A stretch of DNA of 64,000 nt from Gammaproteobacteria bacterium RIFOXYD12_FULL_61_37 (lineage in GTDB: Bacteria > Pseudomonadota > Gammaproteobacteria > Chromatiales > Chromatiaceae). The translations under genes and the position numbers were made by a program. This document shows, piece by piece, positions 36,937 to 46,824 of the stretch. The notes beneath the pieces were generated by a model. It was not told the DNA's origin and made no database searches. It saw nothing but the letters and a program-made list of their open reading frames with translations. The stretch lies in contig MGZB01000001.1 in assembly GCA_001801995.1 (NCBI GenBank), forward strand, positions 124,001 to 188,000, read 5' to 3'. Position 1 is the stretch's first letter, and every line of letters begins with the position of its first letter.

Positions 36937-37878
36937 TCAGAATTTACCAAGAATGGTCTCTTTAACACGCATGGCCACGTCCAGCGCCTCCAGGCCGACG
37001 TGGCCATTGACCAATGGTTTCCGGCGCGCGGCGACGCACTGGACGAAATCCTCCAGCTCCGCGTCGAGGGGCTTAACGGGTTCGATATCGAGGGTTTCCA
37101 CGACGATCTCGGGCCACTCCTCGTCGGGCCGGGGCTTGGGATAGGCGATATTGAGCCGCTGTTCGATAAAGTCGAGGGAGAGGTAATGATTTGGGGCAAA
37201 GGCACGGATGCGGCGCGACTTTTTTTCGGATACACGACTGGCGATGACGTTGGCAACGCACCCGTTGGCGAACTCCAGGCGGGCGTTTGCGATGTCGATG
37301 TGCTTAGTCAGCACGGGGGTCCCGACCGCCGAGACCGAAACGATATCGGAGTCGATCAAGGAGAGGACAATGTCGATGTCGTGGATCATCAGGTCGGAAA
37401 TGACATCCACGTCGGTGGCGCGCGCGACGAAACTGCTCATGCGCTGCGCCTCAATGAAAGGGGGGTTGCTGATGCGACGCGCCAGCTCCATGACGCCGGC
37501 GTTGTAGCGCTCCAGATGGCCGATCTGCAACAGGGCACCGGATCGCTCGGCCAGCCCCACGATCTCGGCCCCTTCGGCTACAGTGGATGCGATGGGCTTT
37601 TCCAGCAGGGTATGGATGCCATTTTCGAGAAAGGGGCGCGAGACTTCCAGATGCAACGAGGTGGGCACGACGATGCTGACGGCATCAACCTTGCCGATCA
37701 GATCCCGGTGATCGTAAAAGGCGGCGCAACCTGCCTCAGCGGCTACTTTGCCAGCGGTCTCTCTATGGGAATCGGCAACGCCAACCAGCTCCACATGGGG
37801 CATGCGAGAATAGATCAACGCATGGAAGCGGCCAAGATAGCCGACTCCCACAACAGCAACGCGAAGTTTATCGTTCAT
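36937..37878 (-). CDS. gnnA: Gfo/Idh/MocA dehydrogenase, probable UDP-GlcNAc 3-dehydrogenase GnnA
   Basis: A 313-residue NAD(P)-dependent oxidoreductase. The N-terminal Rossmann motif VGVGYLGRFHA (residues 10-20) and the signature LLEKPIA (about 91-97) are clear, as is the HDIDIVLSL segment of the substrate site. The GYLGRFHA start resembles GnnA proteins of acidophilic and other lipid-A-diamino sugar makers. It would oxidise the 3-OH of UDP-GlcNAc so that the next gene product can aminate it. The order gnnA then gnnB on the same strand supports this. It is divergent from pgl; the 256-base gap between them holds no recognised element. Confidence 0.75.
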   Translation of the reverse strand: MNDKLRVAVVGVGYLGRFHALIYSRMPHVELVGVADSHRETAGKVAAEAGCAAFYDHRDLIGKVDAVSIVVPTSLHLEVSRPFLENGIHTLLEKPIASTVAEGAEIVGLAERSGALLQIGHLERYNAGVMELARRISNPPFIEAQRMSSFVARATDVDVISDLMIHDIDIVLSLIDSDIVSVSAVGTPVLTKHIDIANARLEFANGCVANVIASRVSEKKSRRIRAFAPNHYLSLDFIEQRLNIAYPKPRPDEEWPEIVVETLDIEPVKPLDAELEDFVQCVAARRKPLVNGHVGLEALDVAMRVKETILGKF

Positions 37879-38134
37879 GGCATGCCCAATGGATCAATGA
37901 TAAGCGTGAGGACGCCGCAGGCGGCAATCGAAGCGCCGCAAACTGTACCATAGTTTGTTCTGGATTTTGCGGCGAAGCTTCTCCCGAAAAGGCCCGGAGG
38001 GCTCTGTGCATGACCTAATCAGGCTAGAATTTGGGCGGCTGCATCGAACGCCAGTTTGCCGAAAGCCAACAAGCAGCGAATGACAAAATCTATCGTCCAA
38101 CATCTTCCACTCCAGTCAACAGGTAGGGGCTGTC

Positions 38135-38836
38135 ATGGTTATCGTAGTCGAACCTGAGTGCTATCTCTCCGCAACCGGGGCGTTCTGGATCGATTGCGCT
38201 CTGGAGGCCATTGAAGCCAGGGGATGCTTCCATGTCGCCCTGTCCGGCGGACGGACACCGGAACGCTTTTACCGGCGGTTGGCAGAGGATGAAAGGATGC
38301 AAGGCCGTTGGGACCGGGTCCATTTCTGGTTCGGGGATGAACGTTGCGTCCCCCCCGGACACCCCGACAGCAACTATCTGATGGCGAGGCGTTCCCTGCT
38401 GGATCGGATCGAGTACGGGGCTGTTCACCGGATGGAGGCCGAGCTGGAGCCCCATGCAGCGGTGAAACGATATGAGGAAGAGCTCGGCCTACTGGAACAG
38501 GCCGATGGCCAGCCTGTATTTGACTTGGTGATGCTGGGCATGGGCAAGGATGGTCATGTGGCATCGCTCTTTCCGGGCTCGGCCAATCTGGCGGAATTGG
38601 TGCGGCCTGTTTCGGCAGCCTTCGTCGAGTCGGCCGGGAGCTGGCGTTTGAGCCTGACCCTGCCATTGATGCGCCAAGCCCGCCGGATCATGGTGATGGT
38701 GACGGGACGGGACAAGGCGCGCACCATCGCGGATGTGCTTCACGGCGGCAGGGCCGATTTGCCCGCTTCCTCCATTGTCGCCCTGCCCCAGGTCTGGTGG
38801 TTTCTCGATAGGGAGGCCGCTGAGTGGCTCACGTAA
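38135..38836 (+). CDS. pgl: 6-phosphogluconolactonase
   Basis: A 233-residue DevB-type lactonase of the pentose phosphate pathway, hydrolysing 6-phosphogluconolactone to 6-phosphogluconate. Family features are VALSGGRTPERFYRRLA, FWFGDERCVPPGHPDSNY and LGMGKDGHVASLFPGS (about 130-145, residues of the active site). It is a stand-alone gene; zwf and gnd are not next to it. An AGGTAGGGG-rich stretch just before the ATG can serve as ribosome site. The DevB type is the usual form in proteobacteria. Confidence 0.94.
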   Translation: MVIVVEPECYLSATGAFWIDCALEAIEARGCFHVALSGGRTPERFYRRLAEDERMQGRWDRVHFWFGDERCVPPGHPDSNYLMARRSLLDRIEYGAVHRMEAELEPHAAVKRYEEELGLLEQADGQPVFDLVMLGMGKDGHVASLFPGSANLAELVRPVSAAFVESAGSWRLSLTLPLMRQARRIMVMVTGRDKARTIADVLHGGRADLPASSIVALPQVWWFLDREAAEWLT

Positions 38837-38906
38837 AGGACCTTGTCATCTCCGAGGCCAGGGGATAAGTTGACCCCAGCCGAGCAAGCCGAGAAGTGAA
38901 ACCTCC

Positions 38907-39299
38907 ATGACCCAAAACCCGCAAGAAGACCGCTACCCTATCCAGGTAAACGTCAAAACCCGATACCTGAACGAACAATCCTCTCCGGAGGATGGGCGCT
39001 ACGTCTTCAGCTACACCATTACCATCAGCAACCGGGGCTCGCAGAGGGCGAGACTCGTCAATCGCCACTGGTTCATCACCGACGCGGACGGCAAGGTGGA
39101 AGAGGTGCGTGGTCGCGGGGTGGTGGGCGAACAGCCCTCCATCGAGCCGGGTGGCGAATACCGGTACACCAGCGGCGCTGTGCTCAAGACCCCGGTCGGC
39201 AGCATGGAGGGGAGTTACGGCATGGTCGCCGAGGACGGCGCGCGCTTTGACGCCAGGATTCCCGTCTTCACCCTGGCGGTCCCCCATCTCATTCACTGA
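38907..39299 (+). CDS. apaG: ApaG protein
   Basis: A 130-residue fibronectin-like beta-sandwich protein. Hallmarks are [34 protein letters not shown] with the GVVGEQP segment, and [11 protein letters not shown] with [10 protein letters not shown]. The role is undefined in detail; it is linked genetically to cobalt/magnesium sensitivity and to ApaH. It precedes apaH by 20 bases, the usual arrangement. Confidence 0.96.
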   Translation: MTQNPQEDRYPIQVNVKTRYLNEQSSPEDGRYVFSYTITISNRGSQRARLVNRHWFITDADGKVEEVRGRGVVGEQPSIEPGGEYRYTSGAVLKTPVGSMEGSYGMVAEDGARFDARIPVFTLAVPHLIH

Positions 39300-39319
39300 C
39301 CCGACGACAAGCGCTTACC

Positions 39320-40174
39320 ATGGCCGTCTATGCCATAGGCGATATTCAAGGTTGCTACGACGAACTGATGCGGCTGCTGGAATTCATCGCTTTCGATGAA
39401 GGCAGAGACCAACTTTGGTTCACCGGTGATCTGGTTAACCGGGGGCCGAAGTCGCTGGAGACCGTCCGTTTCGTGCGAGGTCTCGGGGAGGCAGCGCTGA
39501 CAGTGTTGGGGAACCACGATCTGCATCTGCTGGCCTACGCCAACGGCAACACCAAGCGGTTCAAGGACTCCGGACTGGCAGAGTTCCTGCGAGCCGAGGA
39601 CAGCGAAGAGCTGCTCCACTGGCTCCAGTGCCGTCCCCTTCTGCACCGGGACGAGACCCTCGGCTACGCCCTGATCCATGCCGGCCTGCCGCCGCAATGG
39701 GACCTTGGGCAGGCAGAGTCTTGCGCCAGGGAAGTGGAAACCCTCCTGGCCGGAGAGGGGGCAAGGGAGTATTTCAAGCAGATGTACGGCAACGAGCCCA
39801 GTCAGTGGCAGGAGTCACTCAAGGGAATGGATCGCTACCGCTTCATCACCAACTGTTTCACACGGCTGCGCTACTGTGATCCCAGGGGCCGCCTGGCACT
39901 GAAAGAGAAGGGGCGGCCGGGAACCCAGTCGAAGGGCTTTCTGCCCTGGTTCCTGATACCAGACCGGCGAAGCAGGGATGACCGCATCATCTTCGGACAC
40001 TGGTCCACCCTGGGCTATCAGCACGCCCACAACGCCTGGGCGATCGACTCGGGCTGTCTCTGGGGCGGCAAGTTGACAGCGGTGCGCATCGACACCGGCA
40101 CCCCGGAGCCGCTGCAAATCAAATGCCGGGGCGCTGTCAGGCCGGGAGAGGAAAAGGGGTCTGGGAGGCTGTAA
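39320..40174 (+). CDS. apaH: Diadenosine tetraphosphatase (symmetrical)
   Basis: A 284-residue metallophosphoesterase that splits Ap4A into two ADP; it also acts on Np4-capped RNA in known bacteria. Motifs: GDIQGCYDEL (residues 8-17), GDLVNRGPKSLE, GNHDLHLLAY and IHAGLPPQWD, all metal or catalytic ligands of the family. Following apaG, it ends 16 bases from the stop of convergent folA. Confidence 0.97.
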   Translation: MAVYAIGDIQGCYDELMRLLEFIAFDEGRDQLWFTGDLVNRGPKSLETVRFVRGLGEAALTVLGNHDLHLLAYANGNTKRFKDSGLAEFLRAEDSEELLHWLQCRPLLHRDETLGYALIHAGLPPQWDLGQAESCAREVETLLAGEGAREYFKQMYGNEPSQWQESLKGMDRYRFITNCFTRLRYCDPRGRLALKEKGRPGTQSKGFLPWFLIPDRRSRDDRIIFGHWSTLGYQHAHNAWAIDSGCLWGGKLTAVRIDTGTPEPLQIKCRGAVRPGEEKGSGRL

Positions 40175-40189
40175 AGGACCAGGAACGAA

Positions 40190-40693
40190 TCAGGCGCCCC
40201 GCCGCTCGTAATTCAAAAAGCTATAGGGGAGGGGGTTCTTGCCGTTTGCGGGGTGATCCTCACGGAGGACGAGGCGCCACCGGCCTTCATCCAGGCGGGG
40301 GAAGAAGGCATCCCCCTCGATCTGTGCATGGATCAGGGTCAGGTAGATCCTGTTGGCCGTCGCCAGTGCCTGCTCATAGATTGTGGCACCGCCAACGATG
40401 AAGATCTCCGCCACCTCTCCGGCTGCCATGACCGCCTTCTCCAGGTCCCGGACCAAGATAGCCCCCTCGGCCTGGTAGCGGCGGTTCCGGCTCAGGACGA
40501 TGTGATTGCGCTCCGGCAAGAGTCCTGGCAGGGATTCCCAAGTCTTGCGCCCCATGATGATGGGTTTGCCGAGGGTCAGCTTCTTAAAGTGCTGGAGGTC
40601 GGCGGGCAAATGCCAGGGCAGACGGTTGTCGCGTCCGATCACGCGGTTTTCCGACATGGCGGCAATCAGAGATATCAGGGGTTTCTTGACCAT
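40190..40693 (-). CDS. folA: Dihydrofolate reductase
   Basis: A 167-residue NADPH-dependent reductase converting dihydrofolate to tetrahydrofolate. Signatures are VIGRDNRLPWHLPADLQHFK near the N-terminus (positions about 18-37), IIMGRKTWESL, and IFIVGGATIYEQAL. It lies 47 bases after thyA, whose product makes dihydrofolate, so the two steps are probably co-expressed, as in many bacteria. It is the last gene of the minus-strand run from hemB to folA. Confidence 0.97.
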   Translation of the reverse strand: MVKKPLISLIAAMSENRVIGRDNRLPWHLPADLQHFKKLTLGKPIIMGRKTWESLPGLLPERNHIVLSRNRRYQAEGAILVRDLEKAVMAAGEVAEIFIVGGATIYEQALATANRIYLTLIHAQIEGDAFFPRLDEGRWRLVLREDHPANGKNPLPYSFLNYERRGA

Positions 40694-40739
40694 GGGGGCA
40701 TCATAGGGCTATCCGCAGTTCGCTTCACTACCAAATCCC

Positions 40740-41573
40740 TCAGATAGCGATCGGCGCCTGAATGGGGGGGTGCGGGTCATATTCCGTCAGCTCGAAATCC
40801 TCGAAGCGGAAGCCGAAGATGGAATCGATGGCCGGGTTGAGCCTCATGCGGGGCAGGGCGCGGGGTTCACGGCACAGTTGCGTATCCGCCTGCTCCAGAT
40901 GATTGAGGTAGAGATGGATATCGCCGAAGCTGTGGATGAACTCACCAGGCACCAGTCCCGTTACTTGGGCGACCATGAGGGTCAGCAGGGCGTAAGAGGC
41001 GATATTGAAAGGGACGCCGAGAAAGACATCGGCGCTACGCTGATAGAGCTGGCAGGACAGCCGCCCATCCGCCACGTAGAACTGGAAGAAGGCATGGCAG
41101 GGCGCCAGCGCCATCCGGCCATTCTTAACATTGGCCTGTGGGCCGATGGACTCGTCCGGCAGATCGGCCGGGTTCCAGGCTGTGACGATGTGGCGCCGGG
41201 AATCGGGAAAGTGGCGGATCTGTTCGATCACCTGGGCAATCTGGTCGATATGCCCCCCGGTCGGCGTCGGCCAGGATCGCCACTGATAGCCGTAGACAGG
41301 CCCCAGATCGCCCTCCTCCGTGGCCCACTCGTCCCAGATGCTGACCCGGTGTTCCCTGAGAGACCGGACGTTGGTTTCGCCCCGCAGAAACCAAAGCAGT
41401 TCGTGGATGATGGAGCGAAGATGGACCCTCTTGGTGGTCACCAAAGGGAAGCCTTGGGAGAGGTCGAAACGCATCTGGTAGCCGAAAAGGCTCAGGGTGC
41501 CGGTGCCGGTGCGATCGCCCTTTTTCATCCCCTGTTCCCGTATCTGGCGCATCAATTCCAGGTATTGCTTCAT
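40740..41573 (-). CDS. thyA: Thymidylate synthase
   Basis: A 277-residue enzyme that methylates dUMP to dTMP using methylene-tetrahydrofolate. The catalytic cysteine is C159 ([14 protein letters not shown]), and the folate and dUMP regions [19 protein letters not shown] and [11 protein letters not shown] are intact. The frame is open to 41663, but the ATG at 41573 overlaps the lgt stop as ATGA and starts at the conserved KQYLELM segment, so it is chosen. The lgt-thyA pairing is common in gammaproteobacteria. Confidence 0.97.
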   Translation of the reverse strand: MKQYLELMRQIREQGMKKGDRTGTGTLSLFGYQMRFDLSQGFPLVTTKRVHLRSIIHELLWFLRGETNVRSLREHRVSIWDEWATEEGDLGPVYGYQWRSWPTPTGGHIDQIAQVIEQIRHFPDSRRHIVTAWNPADLPDESIGPQANVKNGRMALAPCHAFFQFYVADGRLSCQLYQRSADVFLGVPFNIASYALLTLMVAQVTGLVPGEFIHSFGDIHLYLNHLEQADTQLCREPRALPRMRLNPAIDSIFGFRFEDFELTEYDPHPPIQAPIAI

Positions 41574-42412
41574 GTGGCTTCCCTCTTGCGGTAGGCCAGA
41601 AATATAAGCAGGAAACCGGACAGGATCATGGGGAGGCTCAGCAACTGGCCCATGGTCAGCCAATCGAAGGCAAGAAATCCGAGCTGGCTATCCGGCATGC
41701 GCACGAATTCGACAGCAAAACGGAAGGCGCCGTAACAGATCAGGAAAAGTGCGGATACAGCCCTGACGGGTCGCGCCCTGGCGGAAAAGAGCCAGAGGAT
41801 CAAGAAGAGTGCGATCCCCTCCAGCGCCGCCTCGTAGAGCTGACTGGCATGGACCGGCATGGAAAAGAGGCCGTCCGCAGTACCAGCCCGCTCGCAGAGT
41901 TCCTCGGTGGAAGGACTGTATTCGCAGGGTACGCGCATGCCCAAGGCCGATTCGGTGGGGCCGCCCCAGAGTTCGGCGTTGATGAAGTTGCCGATGCGTC
42001 CGCAGAAGAGACCGATGGGGACCAGGGGGACGACGAAATCGGCCAGACGGAAAAAGCCGGAGCCGATGCGGCGGGAGAAGAGCCAGAGGGCCAGCAGGAC
42101 CCCGAGCAAGCCGCCGTGGAAGGACATTCCGCCCTTCCAAATTTCCAGCAGGACCAGGGGATTGGCAAGGAAGGCGGGGAGGTTGTAGAACAGGTTGTAG
42201 CCGATCCTGCCCCCCAGCACGACTCCCAGGGCACCGAAGAAGATCAGATCCTCCATCTGCTCCCTGACCACAGGGGCATCTTCCCGCTGGGAGCGGATGC
42301 GGCCCAGCCACCAGGCGGCGGCAAAGCCGATCAGGTAGGTGATCCCGTACCAATGAATCTTGAGGGGACCAATGGCAAGGGCGATGGGGTCAAGTCTGGG
42401 GTAGGTCAGCAT
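41570..42412 (-). CDS. lgt: Prolipoprotein diacylglyceryl transferase
   Basis: A 280-residue inner membrane enzyme with about seven hydrophobic segments that moves diacylglycerol from phosphatidylglycerol to the lipobox cysteine of prolipoproteins. H99 lies in [12 protein letters not shown], and the family signature [13 protein letters not shown] is at 138-150. It overlaps thyA by 4 bases, and the upstream methyltransferase gene is 14 bases away, so it belongs to the same transcript. Confidence 0.97.
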   Translation of the reverse strand: MLTYPRLDPIALAIGPLKIHWYGITYLIGFAAAWWLGRIRSQREDAPVVREQMEDLIFFGALGVVLGGRIGYNLFYNLPAFLANPLVLLEIWKGGMSFHGGLLGVLLALWLFSRRIGSGFFRLADFVVPLVPIGLFCGRIGNFINAELWGGPTESALGMRVPCEYSPSTEELCERAGTADGLFSMPVHASQLYEAALEGIALFLILWLFSARARPVRAVSALFLICYGAFRFAVEFVRMPDSQLGFLAFDWLTMGQLLSLPMILSGFLLIFLAYRKREAT

Positions 42413-42426
42413 GGGATGTCCGCTGT

Positions 42427-43677
42427 TCAGAACGTCGGCAGAACTCGCAGATAGAAGGTTTTGAGGTAGGCCGTCTCCGGGATTGCCGGATGGACCGGAT
42501 GGTCCGGTCCCTGCCCGCCGGTTTCGAGGAGTTGCAGGCTGCGGTCGATGTGACGGGCGCCCTGATTGATGAGGCCGAGCAGCCCCTCCCCCGACATATG
42601 GTGGGAGCAGGAGGAGCTTACGAGCAGCCCGTCCCTGGATAGGAGTTGCATGGCCGCCTGGTTGATACGCCGGTAGGCCAGTGTGCCCTCCTTCGTGTCC
42701 TTGCGTCGCTTGATGAAGGCTGGGGGATCGACCAGGACCACGTCAAAGCGTTCGCCTGCCTCACGCAGGGACTTCAAGACCTCGAAGGCGTCGCCGCGAA
42801 GGGTTCCAACCTGGCCGGATAGACCATTCAGCCCGGCATTGGCGATGACGCCGGCCAGTGCCGCCTCAGAGGTATCGACGCAGGTCACCGAGGCGGCGCC
42901 GGCTGCGGCGCAGCGGATGCCCCATCCGCCCACATAGCTGAAGAGGTCGAGTACGCGCCGGTCCTTGACATAGGGCAGCAGACGCGAGCGGTTTGCAGCC
43001 TGATCAAAGAACCAGCCGGTCTTCTGTCCCTCACGGAGGGAGGCACGGAAACGGCATTCCCCTTCGGTCAGCTCCACCTCCGGAGGGATCTCTCCGGCAA
43101 CCAGTTCGATCCCCTTCTCCAGCCCCTCCAGCTCTCTGATCGGGGTATCGTTACGGAGAAGAATTCCCTTTGGCTTCATGACCTTCTGGATGGCGTCGAT
43201 TAGCGCCTCTCGCATGGCCTCCATGCCAGCGGTGGTGATCTGAACAACCAGATGATCGCCGTAACGGTCGATCACCAGGCCGGGAAGTCCGTCACTCTCA
43301 CCGAAAACGGCCCGGTAGTAGGGGGCCGGGTAGAGTCGTTCGCGCAGGCCCAGGGCAATTTTCAGCCGGTGGACGATCAGGGATGCGTTCAGGGGATGCT
43401 CAGGATTTCGACTGACCACACGGGCGCAGATCAGCGAATGGGGATTGACGTAGCCGAAGCCGATAAGTTTCTTGTGACCGTCCAGGACGGCCACCTGTTC
43501 GCCGGGCTGAAAATTACCCAGAGGCGTCAGTCCCGTGTCGATTTCGTTGCTGTAGACCCAGCAATGGCCAGTGCGGAGGCGGTGGTCCTCGCCCTTTCTC
43601 AGAATCAGGGCGGGAATTTCCGTCCTTTGGTCCGTAAACGGTACATCCCTGTACCACTTCTCTGTGGTGGTATCCAA
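42427..43677 (-). CDS. rlmI: 23S rRNA (cytosine) methyltransferase, RlmI-like
   Basis: A 416-residue SAM-dependent methyltransferase with an N-terminal PUA domain (RTGHCWVYSNEID) and an EEHD-like linker. The C-terminal Rossmann methyltransferase has FFDQAANR, VLDLFSYVGGWG (SAM-binding) and VDPPAF with SCSHHMS (catalytic Cys region). RlmI makes m5C1962 in 23S rRNA; some relatives have other targets. The N-terminal 20 residues are less conserved, so the start could be slightly downstream of 43677. It lies between moaE (47 bases) and lgt. Confidence 0.88.
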   Translation of the reverse strand: MDTTTEKWYRDVPFTDQRTEIPALILRKGEDHRLRTGHCWVYSNEIDTGLTPLGNFQPGEQVAVLDGHKKLIGFGYVNPHSLICARVVSRNPEHPLNASLIVHRLKIALGLRERLYPAPYYRAVFGESDGLPGLVIDRYGDHLVVQITTAGMEAMREALIDAIQKVMKPKGILLRNDTPIRELEGLEKGIELVAGEIPPEVELTEGECRFRASLREGQKTGWFFDQAANRSRLLPYVKDRRVLDLFSYVGGWGIRCAAAGAASVTCVDTSEAALAGVIANAGLNGLSGQVGTLRGDAFEVLKSLREAGERFDVVLVDPPAFIKRRKDTKEGTLAYRRINQAAMQLLSRDGLLVSSSCSHHMSGEGLLGLINQGARHIDRSLQLLETGGQGPDHPVHPAIPETAYLKTFYLRVLPTF

Positions 43678-43724
43678 GCGGCGTCTCCCGGCTGATGATT
43701 AAAGTGGCGGGATCATAACTCAAA

Positions 43725-44186
43725 TCACGAGGGGCTGTGCCAACGCGCCTGGGCGGCCTCGTCGCTCTCCCTGGCGTCGACCCAGTGCGCGCCGGCTTCG
43801 GTCTGTTCCCTTTTCCAGAAGGGTGCGCGAGTCTTGAGGAAGTCGATGACGAATTCGCAGGCGCGGAAGGCGTCTCCCCGGTGGCAGCTTGCCACGGCCA
43901 CCAGCACGATGGGGTCCTCGGGGTTCAGCTCGCCAACCCTGTGGATGACGCGGACGGCATCGATGGCCCACCGGGACTTGGCCTCGGCGACGATCTTCTC
44001 CAGCGCCTTCTCGGTCATGCCGGGGTAGTGTTCCAGGAACATAGCGCTGACGCTGGCCCCTTCGTTGATGTCACGCATCAGTCCGACGAAGGCGACCACC
44101 GCGCCAGAGGCGGGCCTCCCACGCCGGAAGGCGAGTTGCTCGGCCTCAGGGTCCAGGGGTGTTTCGATGACGGTGATTTCGTTCAT
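43725..44186 (-). CDS. moaE: Molybdopterin synthase catalytic subunit
   Basis: A 153-residue subunit that transfers sulfur, carried by MoaD, to precursor Z (cPMP) to form molybdopterin. Motifs are GAVVAFVGLMRDIN, LEHYPGMTEKALEKI, RVIHRVGEL, and VASCHRGDAFRAC with the lysine-containing KTRAPFWKRE end. moaD, moaA and moaC are not in the window. It lies in the aroE-moaE-rlmI run by position only; no functional tie is expected. Confidence 0.95.
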   Translation of the reverse strand: MNEITVIETPLDPEAEQLAFRRGRPASGAVVAFVGLMRDINEGASVSAMFLEHYPGMTEKALEKIVAEAKSRWAIDAVRVIHRVGELNPEDPIVLVAVASCHRGDAFRACEFVIDFLKTRAPFWKREQTEAGAHWVDARESDEAAQARWHSPS

Positions 44187-44201
44187 CCTAATTTCCTCGA
44201 A

Positions 44202-45010
44202 TCAAGGCCGTAACAACCGGATGACCAGCGCGGTCTCGGGACGGACCCCGCGCCAGAGGTAAAAGGACTCGGCGGCCTGCTCGACAAGCATCCCCAGCCC
44301 ATCCAGCGACTGGGAAGCCCCCTGGGCTTGGCCCCAGCAAACGAAGGCGGTCGGCCGGTCGCCGTACATCATGTCGTAGCAAACCCCGCCGGGGACGAGG
44401 CAATCGGCGGAGAGGTCGGGCATCTCTCCGCCCAACCCGGCAGAGGTGCCGTTGATGATGAGGTCGAAGGCGAGTCCGTTCAATTGGTCGAGCCCGCAAC
44501 CGGTGATGGGACCGAGTCCGCGCAATTCTTCCGCCAAATCTAGCGCCTTGGGGGCGGTTCGGTTGGCGATGACCAATTGTGCCGGTTGCTGCTCCAGCAA
44601 GGGACGGACCACGCCACGCGAGGCACCTCCGGCCCCGAGCAGCAAGATTCTCTTGCCATGGAGCCGCACCCCGTGGTTCTGGGTCAGGTCGCGCACCAAG
44701 CCGATGCCATCGGTGTTGTCGCCACGCAACCGGTCGTCGTCGAGCCGAATCAGGGTATTGACCGCGCCGGCCGTTTCAGCGCGAGCTGAGCGCTCATCCG
44801 CCAGACGCCATGCATCCTCCTTGAAGGGCACCGTGACATTAAGCCCCCTTCCCCCGGCGGCCAGAAAGGCGCGCACATCCCGCTCGAAATCGGTCCCCAG
44901 TATCCGGTCGTATGTCATGTCTTGCCCCGTCTGCTCCGCAAAGGCGGCATGGATCAGGGGCGATTTACTGTGCTCGATAGGGTTGCCGATGACGGCGTAT
45001 TTGCCGGTCA

Positions 45011-45011
<1 letters not shown>
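44202..45011 (-). CDS. aroE: Shikimate 5-dehydrogenase
   Basis: A 269-residue NADPH enzyme reducing 3-dehydroshikimate. Signatures: [16 protein letters not shown] (substrate site), [10 protein letters not shown] with the catalytic lysine, [11 protein letters not shown] and GAGGASRGV (nucleotide binding). The start is taken as the ATG at 45011, whose first base overlaps the hemB stop as TGATG; a GTG five codons upstream would also read. hemB-aroE coupling is seen in several proteobacteria. Confidence 0.96.
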
Positions 45012-46081
<1,070 letters not shown>

Positions 46082-46114
46082 CTATTTCAAGCGACTTATT
46101 GTTGAGGCCTTTAC

Positions 46115-46471
46115 ATGCATCCTGAATATGCCCCCATCTTCGATGTCCATCTGGAGCAATTCGAGCAAGAGGTCATCCAGGCCTCGCACCAGATCCCTGT
46201 CTTAGTCGATTTCTGGGCCGATTGGTGCAGCCCCTGCCTCGCCCTGGCGCCAATCATGGAGCGGGTGATGACCGGTTATGCCGGCCGGGTCCGTCTGGCC
46301 AAGCTGGAGGTGGACGAGGGGGAAAACATGAAACTGGCAGGCCGTTATCGGGTCAGGGGTTTCCCCACCGTGGTGCTCTTCGTCAGGGGCGAGGAGGTGG
46401 CGCGTTTCGCCAGCGCCAAGCCCAGGCACTGGATCGAGGAGTTTCTCGATCAGCACCTGCCTGGGGAATGA
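46115..46471 (+). CDS. Thioredoxin
   Basis: A 118-residue thioredoxin-fold protein with the active site W37-C38-S-P-C41 (Ser replacing the usual Gly) and the cis-proline loop GFPTVVLF. No signal peptide is seen, so it is cytoplasmic. Divergent from hemB by 96 bases and convergent with ppnP. The altered dipeptide between the cysteines (SP) may change its redox potential. TrxA itself may be encoded elsewhere; it could instead be a chaperedoxin-like or specialised thioredoxin. Confidence 0.9.
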   Translation: MHPEYAPIFDVHLEQFEQEVIQASHQIPVLVDFWADWCSPCLALAPIMERVMTGYAGRVRLAKLEVDEGENMKLAGRYRVRGFPTVVLFVRGEEVARFASAKPRHWIEEFLDQHLPGE

Positions 46472-46489
46472 GCAATATTTTGCGGGCTA

Positions 46490-46801
46490 TCAACCAAAGT
46501 GGCAGACATAGTCCAGAGTCGCGAGGGTTTCGATGTCAAACCTGCTGTTGCCGGGAACACTGAAGCTTTCACCCGCGCCGTAAGTCTTCCAGCCTTCTTC
46601 GCCCGCCAGCTTGACCCGGCATTCGCCGCCGTTGATCTCCATGATCTCCGGGGCACCGGTGTTGAAAGTGAGAATGCCGGGGAAGATGACACCGACTGAT
46701 TTCCTGCTACCGTCGGGGAAGAGGACACTGTGACTCACGCACTTGCCGTCGAAATAGACGTTGGCCTTCTTGATGACGCTGACATTGTCGAATTGACTCA
46801 T
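46490..46801 (-). CDS. ppnP: Pyrimidine/purine nucleoside phosphorylase, PpnP
   Basis: A 103-residue cupin (DUF1255/YaiE) protein. The whole small domain matches: [34 protein letters not shown] and [12 protein letters not shown]. The family phosphorolyses several nucleosides to base and ribose 1-phosphate. It follows dsbD by 23 bases on the same strand and may share its transcript. The last residues (LDYVCHFG) end as in the E. coli protein. Confidence 0.94.
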   Translation of the reverse strand: MSQFDNVSVIKKANVYFDGKCVSHSVLFPDGSRKSVGVIFPGILTFNTGAPEIMEINGGECRVKLAGEEGWKTYGAGESFSVPGNSRFDIETLATLDYVCHFG

Positions 46802-46824
46802 GAACTTGGACTCCGGTTAGGGGG

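Noticed and set aside
35796-37878. Calling this pair WbpE/WbpB for UDP-diacetamido-glucuronate
   Set aside because: The expected WbpA, WbpD and WbpI genes are not nearby, and the dehydrogenase N-terminus looks more like GnnA; kept only as an alternative.
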